A stretch of 45,246 bases of DNA from an uncultured Clostridia bacterium (GTDB lineage Bacteria > Bacillota > Clostridia > Christensenellales > CAG-917): assembly GCA_947628855.1 (NCBI GenBank), contig CANRBM010000005.1:1-45246 (forward strand), given 5' to 3'. Shown here piece by piece: positions 11,801 through 19,630 of the stretch. Position 1 is the stretch's first letter. Each line of letters starts with the position of its first letter. Under the pieces are notes generated by a model. It searched no databases, was not told the DNA's origin, and saw nothing but the letters and a program-made list of their open reading frames with translations. Made by a program: the position numbers and the translations under genes.

Positions 11801-12732
11801 GGATGTGGCCGGACTTCCTCGACAAAAACAACTCCCTGCGGGAGAGCGTACGGCTCAGAGCGTACGGACAGCACGACCCGCGCATTGTTTTCAGAAAGGA
11901 ATCCATGGATATGTTCGACAAGCTGTTGGACAAGATATATTTGGAGACGGCGGGAGTTTTGCTTACGGAAGCCGTCCCGCGCAGTTTCTATATGATCAAT
12001 TTGCGCGAGGCGGAGGCGCGCGCAAGCAGGCTTAGGTCGGATATAAACGTCATCTTCAACGACCCGAAGGGCTGGGCGCCTTCGGACAGATCCGAGATAA
12101 AACAGGCAACCGGGGACGAATTTTTGCTTGATATATTCTCAAAACGCGCGGAGCAGATAGTGGCAATGACCGTCGCCGCCGCGGCGCAGGACAGGACAGT
12201 AGTCAAACCCGTCGAGATAGACAGGCTCGCAGATATGACGCTGTTTGTGAAGAAGGGCGAATATTTCATGCAGAAGCACGCCTCCGCGGACGCCTCGCGA
12301 GAGGAGCTTGTCTCCATGCTCGGCGAGGAGGCGAAAAAACAGGCCAGAGCGGCGCTCATATCAAAGAGACAGGCGGGCGGCGAGAGACGCGTGGACGCGC
12401 TCATTGCGATGATACTCGGCGACATTGTCGCGAAGAGCTTTGTGAGGTGCGCAAACGATCTCAACCGCAGAAATACCGAGATCGCGCTCGACGGCAAGGA
12501 AGTGGACAAATTTCTCAATGATTGCGAGCAGATTTACGACATTTTCTACAAGGTCTTTGTCGCGACGACGTGCATAAATCTCTTCGGCGCGCTTGAGGCG
12601 GAACTTCGCGTGAGGCAGGGAAAGAAGTCGGGAGGAAACACCATCGTCGGGTCTCGCACCCCGGGCAGGAACGATCCGTGCCCCTGCGGCTCTGGTAAGA
12701 AATACAAAAACTGCTGCGGTAAAAACGCTTGA
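8848..12732 (+). CDS. secA: Preprotein translocase ATPase SecA (long variant)
   Basis: Motor ATPase that pushes proteins through SecYEG. Recognisable blocks are the Walker A region [36 protein letters not shown], the DEAD-like box [33 protein letters not shown], and [20 protein letters not shown]. The C-terminal zinc motif [13 protein letters not shown] lies at ~1278-1290. At 1294 residues it is much longer than the ~840 typical of Bacillota SecA. The extra length has three sources: ~120 residues inserted in the second nucleotide-binding fold (~570-690); a very acidic stretch (~870-925, [20 protein letters not shown]); and ~230 residues (~1035-1265) between the LRAYGQHDP helical-wing block and the zinc motif. 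The start ATG 8848 follows GAGAGGG. Confidence 0.95.
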   Translation: [1294 protein letters not shown]

Positions 12733-12789
12733 TAGCCCGAGCGGTCCAATAAAATGCGATAACAATAAGGAAATTCAACGGAGAATTTT

Positions 12790-13899
12790 ATGCTGGATTA
12801 TAATGAGATAAGATCAAAGCTCAAGGATATGAAGAGCGAGATGACGCGCGCATACGAGAGTATCAATCCCTCAAAGCTCAAGGCGCGCGCGGACGAGCTT
12901 GCCGAGCAACAGAACGCCGAAGGATTTTGGGAGGACGCCGAAAACGCGCGCAAGGTCTCCAAGGAGATAAGCCAAATTCAGAGCAAGCTTGAAAAATTCG
13001 AGAAGATGATAGCGCGCATCGACGACGCCATAGAGCTTGTGGACATCGTGGAGCTCGAGGCTAGCGCGGAAGAGGACGCGAATCTCGTCGGTATGGTGGA
13101 CGAGCTTGCCGAGCATGTGGAGAGCTTGTCCCTCGCGACGCTGCTCAGTGGCAAGTATGACAGCCTCAACGCCATACTCACTTTGCACGCGGGCGCGGGC
13201 GGCACGGAGGCGCAGGATTGGTGCTCCATGCTGTACCGCATGTACACGCGCTATGTGGAGCGCACGGGGTGGTCGTATACAGAGCTTGACTATCTCGCGG
13301 GCGACGAGGCGGGCATAAAGAGCGTGACTTTCAGGGTGGAGGGCGACAACGCCTATGGCTATCTCAAGGCGGAAAAGGGAGTGCACAGGCTCGTGCGCAT
13401 ATCCCCCTTTGACGCCAACGCGAGGCGGCACACCTCCTTTGCGTCCCTCGAGGTCATGCCCGAGATAATAGACACGTCCGAGATAGAGATACGCCCCGAG
13501 GATCTCAAAATAGACACCTATCGCAGCGGCGGCGCGGGCGGACAGCACGTCAACAAGACGGAGAGCGCAATACGCATCACGCACATTCCGACGGGCATAA
13601 TCGTAGCTTGCCAAAACGAGCGCAGTCAGATACAAAACAAGGAAGTCGCGCTGCAAATGCTCCGTTCCAAGCTCATCGAGAAGAAGGAGCGAGAGAGAGA
13701 GGAAGAGGCGGCGGCGATAAGCGGACAGCTCAAAAAGATAGAATGGGGCAGCCAAATAAGAAGCTATGTATTCTGTCCCTACACCATGGTCAAGGATCAC
13801 CGCACCAACTATGAGACGGGCAACGTGCAGGCGGTCATGGACGGAGACCTCGACGGATTTATCAACGAATACCTGAAGCTCAGCTCCATACAAAAATAG
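12790..13899 (+). CDS. prfB: Peptide chain release factor 2
   Basis: Recognises UGA/UAA stop codons and triggers peptide release. 369 residues. The catalytic GGQ motif is in GGAGGQHVNKTESAIRITH. The stop-codon recognition tripeptide is SPF (VRISPFDANARRHTSF), which marks RF2 rather than RF1. Many bacterial prfB genes carry an in-frame UGA near codon 25 with programmed +1 frameshifting. Here the N-terminal region (ESINPSKLKARADELAEQ) reads straight through in one frame with no UGA, so that autoregulation is absent. ATG 12790 follows ACGGAGAATTTT, a fair ribosome binding site. The gene lies between secA and tsaD on the same strand; secA-prfB adjacency is common in Bacillota. Confidence 0.97.
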   Translation: MLDYNEIRSKLKDMKSEMTRAYESINPSKLKARADELAEQQNAEGFWEDAENARKVSKEISQIQSKLEKFEKMIARIDDAIELVDIVELEASAEEDANLVGMVDELAEHVESLSLATLLSGKYDSLNAILTLHAGAGGTEAQDWCSMLYRMYTRYVERTGWSYTELDYLAGDEAGIKSVTFRVEGDNAYGYLKAEKGVHRLVRISPFDANARRHTSFASLEVMPEIIDTSEIEIRPEDLKIDTYRSGGAGGQHVNKTESAIRITHIPTGIIVACQNERSQIQNKEVALQMLRSKLIEKKEREREEEAAAISGQLKKIEWGSQIRSYVFCPYTMVKDHRTNYETGNVQAVMDGDLDGFINEYLKLSSIQK

Positions 13900-13998
13900 C
13901 GACGGCATTTTGCGGGGCGGCGACAGATAAAGTCGCAATATCTGCAAAAAACGGGTGTTGATATGTGCAAAATGCGGCGATAAAGCGCGGAATTTGAT

Positions 13999-15021
13999 AT
14001 GAACAGCCTTTTTGACAAACAAAATATTACGGTGCTCGCGATAGAGTCCAGCTGCGACGAGACGGCTTGCGCGATAGTGAGAAACGGCAGGGAGGTGCTC
14101 TCGAGCGTCATTGCGACGCAGATAGAGATACATCGCCGTTTCGGGGGCGTCGTGCCAGAGATCGCAAGCCGCAATCACACTCTCGCCATAGAAAACGTCG
14201 TCGCGGAGGCGATGACAAAGGCGGGAGTCACAAGGGACGATATCGACGCCGTTGCGGTCACTTACGGCGCGGGGCTGCTGGGCGCCTTGCTCGTGGGCGT
14301 GAACTTCGCAAAGGGGCTGGCATACGCGTGGGGAAAGCCGCTGTTTGGCATATCTCACATCAAAGGTCATATCGCGGCGAATTATATCGACAGCGCGCTC
14401 GAGCCTCCCTATCTCTGCTTGCTTGCCAGCGGGGGACATACCGCGGTCGTAAAAGTGGAGGACTATGAAAGGATAACTCCGCTTGCCACAAGCCGCGACG
14501 ACGCGGCGGGCGAGGCGTTTGACAAAGTCGCGCGCGTGCTGGGATTGCCATATCCCGGCGGTCCAGAGATAGAAAAGCTCGCGCGGGAGGGCAAGCCCGT
14601 TTTTGATATGCCGAAGGTCAAGCATGGCGAGGAGCTGTATTTCAGCTACAGCGGCATAAAGACGTTTGTGATAAACCTCGTTCACAAGCTCGAACAAAAG
14701 GGCGAGCCCCTGCCAAAGGCGGACATCGCGGCGAGCTTTCAACAGGCGGCGGTGGATCAGCTTGTGGATATGGTATCCCTTGTCTCAAAGCGCACGGGAA
14801 TAAAAAAACTCGCCGTCGCGGGAGGCGTAAGCGCAAACGCGCTCCTTCGCGCGCGCTTTGACGATATGAAAAAGCAGGGTTGCGAAGTGTACTATCCCAA
14901 ACTCTGCTATTGTACGGACAACGCAGCGATGATAGGATCCGCGGCATACTTCCTCATAAAAAGCGGCGCAGACGAGAGCCCCTATTCGCTTGACGCGAAG
15001 GCTACCGTTGGTATACAATAA
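13999..15021 (+). CDS. tsaD: tRNA N6-threonylcarbamoyladenosine transferase subunit TsaD
   Basis: Transfers the threonylcarbamoyl group to A37 of ANN-decoding tRNAs, working with TsaB and TsaE (neither is in the window). 340 residues, normal length. The ASKHA-fold N-terminus is VLAIESSCDETACAIV. The metal-binding HxxxH is in GISHIKGHIAANY, and the ATP-site glycines are in LLASGGHTAVV and AVAGGVSANALLRA. Further conserved text is FGGVVPEIASRNHTLAI and YSGIKTFVINL. ATG 13999 is preceded by CGGAATTTGAT, a weak ribosome binding site. It stands 99 bases after prfB, and nothing notable lies in that gap. Confidence 0.97.
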   Translation: MNSLFDKQNITVLAIESSCDETACAIVRNGREVLSSVIATQIEIHRRFGGVVPEIASRNHTLAIENVVAEAMTKAGVTRDDIDAVAVTYGAGLLGALLVGVNFAKGLAYAWGKPLFGISHIKGHIAANYIDSALEPPYLCLLASGGHTAVVKVEDYERITPLATSRDDAAGEAFDKVARVLGLPYPGGPEIEKLAREGKPVFDMPKVKHGEELYFSYSGIKTFVINLVHKLEQKGEPLPKADIAASFQQAAVDQLVDMVSLVSKRTGIKKLAVAGGVSANALLRARFDDMKKQGCEVYYPKLCYCTDNAAMIGSAAYFLIKSGADESPYSLDAKATVGIQ

Positions 15022-15394
15022 GAAAAAACGACGAGCATCGCGCAAAAGCGAGAGTCGATTTGTGAATATTTTCAAAATGCCTTGCGTGAACAGCGAGGAC
15101 TAAATGATTTGTTAATTGTCTGAAGTAGCGATTTACAAATCAAAAAAGTAAAAACTGTGTACAACAAACACACGGAGCAAAAAAACTAAAGTTTGAAAAA
15201 ACGTTGGCGAAGCCGACGAACCAAGCGCAAAAAATAGCGAGCTATACGAGTATCTTGGAGCGCCCTCTTGCGCCTTCTTGCATACGAAGTATGTGAAGCG
15301 TTAAGTTTTTTGTGCGCGGAGCACGGAGCAAATCGATGTGCGCTTAGGGGCGAATTGCTTTAGCAATTTGGTAAAGCGCGACTCCGATTTGCGT
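15022..15394. other. Hairpin-dense intergenic region after tsaD
   Basis: No convincing gene lies between tsaD and the downstream transporter. The 200 bases from 15202 hold a run of short perfect or near-perfect hairpins, mostly with GA or GAA loops: CGTTGGC-GAA-GCCGACG (15202-15218), ATAGC-GA-GCTAT (15234-15245), ATAC-GA-GTAT (15244-15253), CATAC-GAA-GTATG (15281-15293) and AATTGC-TTTA-GCAATT (15353-15368). I see no T-run terminator and no clear promoter. It may be decayed repetitive sequence or a structured transcript leader for the downstream gene. Confidence 0.45.
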
Positions 15395-15433
15395 AGCGGT
15401 GTCCTCACCCGCTATTAAAATAATAAAAAGGAG
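15395..15433 (+). promoter_or_regulatory. Candidate preQ1-I riboswitch overlapping the ribosome binding site
   Basis: Stem P1 is AGCGG (15395-15399) with CCGCT (15409-15413). The loop ends in CAC just before the 3' strand, matching the conserved A-C that precedes P1 in preQ1-I aptamers, where the C pairs with the ligand. An A-rich tail ATTAAAATAATAAAA follows. Loop bases TCCT can pair with AGGA (15429-15432), part of the AGGAG ribosome binding site, giving the expected pseudoknot that would block translation. The gene below is a queuosine-precursor-type transporter. Doubts: the tail is about 4 bases longer than usual, and the same bases can also form a simple bulged hairpin. Confidence 0.42.
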
Positions 15434-15441
15434 TTTTTTTC

Positions 15442-16263
15442 ATGGAAAAATTCAAAACGTGGTTTTTGAAAGAGGCGCGGGAGACAAAGGCTTTGTTGCA
15501 AGGCGTCCCCGCCATCACGATGGTGCTTTTTGTCATCTCCGTCATAGGCATGAATCTGCTCGCAAACAAGAGCATAAACACGGGCGTAAGTTGGCTTGCG
15601 CTTGACGCGGGCATGCTGATAAGCTGGCTGAGTTTCCTCACTATGGACGTTACAGTCAAGCGTTTCGGCCCCAAGGCGTCCATAAAGCTGTCCTTTGTAG
15701 CGGCGTTCATCAACCTTATGCTGGCGCTCATAATGTTTGCGGCGGCGAAAGTCCCCGGCGTATGGGGCGAGTCCTTTGTGGACGAGGGCGGAGAGCTCAT
15801 CAATACCGCGCTCGACAACACTTTCGCGGGCACGTGGTATGTCGTGACGGGCAGTACGATAGCCTTCCTCGCCTCGTCTGTAGTCAACAACGTCACAAAC
15901 TGGGGCATAGGCAAGCTGTTCAAGCGCAACAATTTCGGAGTGTTCGCCGCGCGCAGCTACATCTCCACGATGATAGGGCAATTTGTAGACAATTTCCTGT
16001 TTGCCATAATCGTCAGCCACAACTTTTTCGGCTGGAGCATGTTGCAATGTATCACGTGTTCGCTCACGGGCATGGTTTTCGAGCTTGCATGCGAGATGGT
16101 ATTCTCGCCCATAGGCTACAGGATATCCCGCAAGTGGGAGCGCGACAACATAGGCGCAAATTATATCCGCATACTCTCCGAAGACGGCGAGGAAGGGAGC
16201 TCAGTCTACCGCCGCGAGGAGAAGGAGCCTGGCGCGAGCGAGGCGCAAGAGGACGTCGCGTAA
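15442..16263 (+). CDS. VUT-family queuosine precursor transporter
   Basis: Integral membrane protein of the VUT/YhhQ family, whose characterised members import queuosine precursors (preQ0/preQ1). 273 residues with about six membrane segments. Family text includes MNLLANKSI, LALDAGMLISWLSFLTMDV (the conserved acidic residue in TM2-3) and FAARSYISTMIGQFVDNFLFAIIVSH near TM5. It is longer than the ~220-residue E. coli YhhQ, with a longer loop at ~95-125 and a ~40-residue charged C-terminal tail. ATG 15442 follows AGGAGTTTTTTTC. A candidate preQ1-I riboswitch overlaps that ribosome binding site, which fits import control by precursor level. No queuosine synthesis gene is in the window, so substrate (preQ1, queuine or another) is inferred. 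Confidence 0.78.
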   Translation: MEKFKTWFLKEARETKALLQGVPAITMVLFVISVIGMNLLANKSINTGVSWLALDAGMLISWLSFLTMDVTVKRFGPKASIKLSFVAAFINLMLALIMFAAAKVPGVWGESFVDEGGELINTALDNTFAGTWYVVTGSTIAFLASSVVNNVTNWGIGKLFKRNNFGVFAARSYISTMIGQFVDNFLFAIIVSHNFFGWSMLQCITCSLTGMVFELACEMVFSPIGYRISRKWERDNIGANYIRILSEDGEEGSSVYRREEKEPGASEAQEDVA

Positions 16264-16468
16264 GCCTGTACATTCGGCGATTTTGACGGTCGCGCAACAT
16301 TATATGTCCTCCGCCGCGGGCAGCGCTCCATGTCCGCCGCGCGCAGCGTAAAAACGCCGCTTATTCCATGTGAAACGCAAAAGCGCGGCGCGCAGTTTAA
16401 GCGCCGCCAAGGCTTGCGAAGCGAATTTGCGCAAACAACAATAAATATGACAAATATAGGGGTTTATT

Positions 16469-17137
16469 ATGGCTAAAAGCAATGATAAAACGCTTGTTTT
16501 GATTACGGGCACGTCGTCCGGGATAGGACTTGCGACGGCGAAAAAGTTTTTGGATATGGGCTGTGACGTCGTCGGCATAGACCTAAAAGCCGCGGCTATC
16601 ACGCATGCGAATTACACTCACTATGTCGCGGACATCTCAAAACCCGAGACATTGCCCGACGTCGAGGGCGTGAATATCCTTGTCAACAACGCGGGCGTGC
16701 AAAACGCGAACGATATCGACGTGAACCTGCGCGGCACGATAAATGTCACAGAGAAGTACGCCTTTCAGCCCGCAATACGTGCGGTCGTCAACGTCGCATC
16801 CGCAAGCGCGCATACGGGGGCGGAATTTGCGGAGTACTCCGCGTCGAAGGGCGGGGTGCTCGCCTACACAAAGCACGTCGCGCTGAATGTCGCAAAGTAC
16901 GGCGCGACCTGCAACAGTCTCTCCCCGGGCGGGGTCTTGACTGAGCTCAACAAACCCGTCATAGAGGACGAGGGCAAGTGGGCGCGGATAATGGCGCTCA
17001 CGCCCCTCAAAAAGTGGGCGACCGCGGACGAGATCGCCGAGTGGATATATTTTATCGCCGCCGTCAACAAGTCCATGACCGCGCAGGACATCCTCATCGA
17101 CAACGGCGAATCCTCCGACGCCCACTTTGTCTGGTAA
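16469..17137 (+). CDS. Short-chain dehydrogenase/reductase
   Basis: NAD(P)-dependent oxidoreductase of the classical SDR family; the substrate cannot be told from sequence. 222 residues, slightly short for the class. The cofactor motif is TGTSSGIGLA (~15-24), the structural motif is NNAG (~74), the catalytic Ser lies in VVNVASASAHTG, and YSASK gives the catalytic Tyr and Lys. An Asp after the second strand (GIDLKA) hints at NAD(H) rather than NADP(H). ATG 16469 is 6 bases after AGGGG. The 205 bases upstream (16264-16468) contain GC-rich imperfect palindromes but nothing I can name. A good terminator follows, so the gene is probably monocistronic. Confidence 0.9.
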   Translation: MAKSNDKTLVLITGTSSGIGLATAKKFLDMGCDVVGIDLKAAAITHANYTHYVADISKPETLPDVEGVNILVNNAGVQNANDIDVNLRGTINVTEKYAFQPAIRAVVNVASASAHTGAEFAEYSASKGGVLAYTKHVALNVAKYGATCNSLSPGGVLTELNKPVIEDEGKWARIMALTPLKKWATADEIAEWIYFIAAVNKSMTAQDILIDNGESSDAHFVW

Positions 17138-17165
17138 ATCCCGGACTGTTGCAAAATATTTTTAT

Positions 17166-17195
17166 GCGGACGAAATGTTGCGGTCGTCCGCTTTT
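17166..17195 (+). terminator. Intrinsic terminator after the SDR gene
   Basis: Perfect 8-bp stem GCGGACGA / TCGTCCGC with a 10-base loop, followed by TTTTGCTTT. It sits 28 bases after the SDR stop codon and separates it from the convergent signal peptidase gene. Confidence 0.85.
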
Positions 17196-17332
17196 GCTTT
17201 AATTTTCAATATAAAAAGTTGTAAAAACCGCCTTTGACAAATTTTATTATATTTGCGACGACTTTTTATTCATATTTTAAAACGAGAAATTTTGAAGTTT
17301 TAAATTTTTATCTATGCTTAAGATAAAGTCGA

Positions 17333-17953
17333 TCACGGGGTGCGGAGTTTGCCGTTTATGCCTTTTATCAGGAAGCATTTGCCTTCGACGCAGCTTAAGG
17401 GAATAGGGCCGCCGACTCGGCTGTCCAAAGAATTGTTGCGGTTGTCGCCCATACAGAATATCTCGCCGTCCCCGACCGTCCATTTGCCGTCTATGGCGTC
17501 CATAACGCCGTTGATATACGGCTCGTCAAGCGGCTCGCCGTTGAGGTAGACCTTATTGTCGCGCACTTCCACGGTGTCGCCCGCGACGCCTATGACGCGT
17601 TTGACGATAGAACGGCGGTCGCCGTTCTTATCCTTCAAAAACTCCCAATCGGGAGTGCACACGATTATATCGCCGCGCTTTATTTCGGCGAGTTTGTTGA
17701 GGTATAATATTTCGCCGTTGGCGAGGTCGTTGTCGTCCTGCGCCCCTGCGCCGCCGTCGAGGGTGGGCCACATGGACGTGCCTTGCACGACGAAAGTTGA
17801 TATGACGTAAAATTTTACGACGAGCGCGCTTGTGACTGCCAAAACCACGACCAACAACAAAACGATCACCGTGACGATGACCTTCTTTTTGCGCAATGAG
17901 GGAGTGGACATATCCATAAGCTCCGAGTTTTCGATGTCGTAAGGATCGGACAT
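17333..17953 (-). CDS. lepB: Signal peptidase I
   Basis: Membrane-bound serine protease that removes signal peptides from exported proteins. About 206 residues with one N-terminal membrane anchor (VIVTVIVLLLVVVLAVTSALVV). The catalytic Ser is in GTSMWPTL and the catalytic Lys in SIVKRVIGVAGDTVEV. The conserved GDGEIFCMGDNRNNSLDSR box (family box E) is intact. The ORF track begins at a TTG (17959). ATG 17953 is the first ATG, but it has no ribosome binding site; instead TATAAT ends 6 bases before it. A later start at MSTPSLRKKK has GGAG about 9 bases upstream and cannot be excluded. It lies 27 bases below the hydrolase-fold gene on the same strand. Confidence 0.93.
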   Translation of the reverse strand: MSDPYDIENSELMDMSTPSLRKKKVIVTVIVLLLVVVLAVTSALVVKFYVISTFVVQGTSMWPTLDGGAGAQDDNDLANGEILYLNKLAEIKRGDIIVCTPDWEFLKDKNGDRRSIVKRVIGVAGDTVEVRDNKVYLNGEPLDEPYINGVMDAIDGKWTVGDGEIFCMGDNRNNSLDSRVGGPIPLSCVEGKCFLIKGINGKLRTP

Positions 17954-17959
17954 ATTCAA

Positions 17960-17965
17960 ATTATA
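17960..17965 (-). promoter_or_regulatory. Perfect -10 box 6 bases before the lepB ATG
   Basis: On the minus strand TATAAT is followed by TTGAAT and then the lepB ATG, with no Shine-Dalgarno sequence between. Transcription would begin about at the start codon, giving a leaderless mRNA. The -35 region is weak. It lies in the 27-base gap after the hydrolase-fold gene. Confidence 0.45.
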
Positions 17966-17980
17966 TGGCGCATTTTGTCG

Positions 17981-19630
17981 CTATATCCACAAAAAGTTGT
18001 TGAAGATCAAGCCTTTTGCGTTCCAAAGCGAGATGACTTTTGCTCCTCCGAATTTGGTGAGAGTGCGTCCCTCTTCTGACTTGAAATCCGTGGCGGAGAC
18101 GAACACTTTTTGCCAAAAATCGCCGCCAATGAGCTGCGTCCTTGCTATGTAACAGTTCTCGTCGGGGACGGTGTAGACCCTTATCTCGAGGTCGCCTTCC
18201 TTTGGCGAATATACGTCGAAGTGCAACGCGGATGTACGCGCGAAAGCGTTGAGCTCCCGCTCGCTGCGGCAAAGCATCAGCGAGCCGTCCGAAACGCTCA
18301 CGCCGTCTATGCCGAAGGGCCCTTTTTTCTTGCTTAGCAGCCCGCTTTCGAGCACGGCGTCCTCCGTCTTGACGGAGAATATGTCGATGTCCATTCTGTT
18401 GTCGAAGATGATACGCGAGCATTCGTTGCCCGTCTCCACATTCACCGCGCCGAGCTTTTGCGGTATCGCGCCTATCACGGGAGTGGAGCAGGCGTCCTCG
18501 TCGTCATAGGACACGCTTGCGTACGCGACGGTGAGGGACTCGGGATCGTAAACGGGCACGTGTACTGTGTATTCGTGCGCGCCCACCTGCTGTAACCCTT
18601 CGAGTTTTGTCCAATTTCTCGCAAAAACATACGCCTCGCCATAGCTCGAGTACACCTGCACTGAATTTGCCTCTTTATTCGTATCCAGCCTCAGATACAG
18701 CTCCCCGTCGGCGCACTCGAAAGCCATTGTAGGGATAGTAGCCGTTTGTATGCCTGCGAAGGTGTTTCTCAGCCACCCCAACATTGCTTTGAGACCCTTC
18801 TTTGTGATCTGCATGTCTATACTGCGCATTATGAGGAGCTTTTTGTTGTCTGATTTGACAAAGCTCAATATATCGCCCGCGCGGTCCACGTCGCAAAACT
18901 GGGACATTCTCGTGGTGAGATAAAACGTGGGACAGGTCACAAATTTCGCGTACGTTTCCGCCCCGACGCCCGTAGAGTAGGCGATCTCCTCTTCCGTTTC
19001 GGGCACGTTGCCGTGCGTGAAGCGAGGTTTATCCTTTGCCCAGCGGTAGCCTCCGCCGCATATGGGGATGAGCGCCTTGACGCGCTTGTCCATAGCCGCC
19101 ACCTGCCACGATATGTGCCCGCCGACGCCCAAACCTATCACCGCTATACGCGCCTTGTCCACGAGGGGCAGCGACGCAAGCAGGGTCATAGCGCGGCGCA
19201 CTATCTTGCACCATACGTACCACGGCGAGCGCCAAGCCGAGCTTTCCAAAACGTCGAGATGCTGCCTGCAACCGTCGTTTGTGGCAAAGGAAAGCGAGGG
19301 CGGTATTTCCGTGCCGTCCTTGCCTGAGTAGTCGGGGACTCCGACTACATATCCCTCCTTCAACAGCGTATCGATAAGCGTATCGACCGGGATATCGTCC
19401 AAAGTGGGCAACAGTATGACCGCGCTGCGGGCGTCCTGCCACCTCTTGTCATAGTGGACCGAGACGCGCGCCTTGAAATGCGTCTGTTCTGAGTAGTCTA
19501 CGTCAAAAGCGTACACTGAGTGCACCTTGTTCGAGCTCTCTTTAGACGAGACCGTTGATTTTTCTAAAGGCGCAAGCGACGGGTCGTAATCCTCCCAGAC
19601 CTCGCTGGGCGTCATAAATTTGAGTTCCAT
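17981..19630 (-). CDS. Alpha/beta-hydrolase-fold protein without the nucleophile serine
   Basis: 549 residues, predicted cytosolic (no signal peptide). The first ~330 residues resemble the acetyl-xylan-esterase / dienelactone-hydrolase branch of alpha/beta hydrolases: a strand plus AVILLPTLDD, then YVVGVPDYSG, then a nucleophile-elbow-like RIAVIGLGVGGHISWQVAAM. Relatives have GxSxGG at that elbow; here it reads GLGVGG, so the serine is glycine. No histidine is seen at the expected place near RSIDMQITKKG either, so it is probably not an ordinary esterase. The last ~220 residues are beta-rich (YVHVPVYD-like, DIDIFSVKTEDAVLESG) and unassigned. ATG 19630 has no ribosome binding site; TATAAT ends 7 bases before it. 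lepB follows after 27 bases. Confidence 0.7.
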   Translation of the reverse strand: MELKFMTPSEVWEDYDPSLAPLEKSTVSSKESSNKVHSVYAFDVDYSEQTHFKARVSVHYDKRWQDARSAVILLPTLDDIPVDTLIDTLLKEGYVVGVPDYSGKDGTEIPPSLSFATNDGCRQHLDVLESSAWRSPWYVWCKIVRRAMTLLASLPLVDKARIAVIGLGVGGHISWQVAAMDKRVKALIPICGGGYRWAKDKPRFTHGNVPETEEEIAYSTGVGAETYAKFVTCPTFYLTTRMSQFCDVDRAGDILSFVKSDNKKLLIMRSIDMQITKKGLKAMLGWLRNTFAGIQTATIPTMAFECADGELYLRLDTNKEANSVQVYSSYGEAYVFARNWTKLEGLQQVGAHEYTVHVPVYDPESLTVAYASVSYDDEDACSTPVIGAIPQKLGAVNVETGNECSRIIFDNRMDIDIFSVKTEDAVLESGLLSKKKGPFGIDGVSVSDGSLMLCRSERELNAFARTSALHFDVYSPKEGDLEIRVYTVPDENCYIARTQLIGGDFWQKVFVSATDFKSEEGRTLTKFGGAKVISLWNAKGLIFNNFLWI

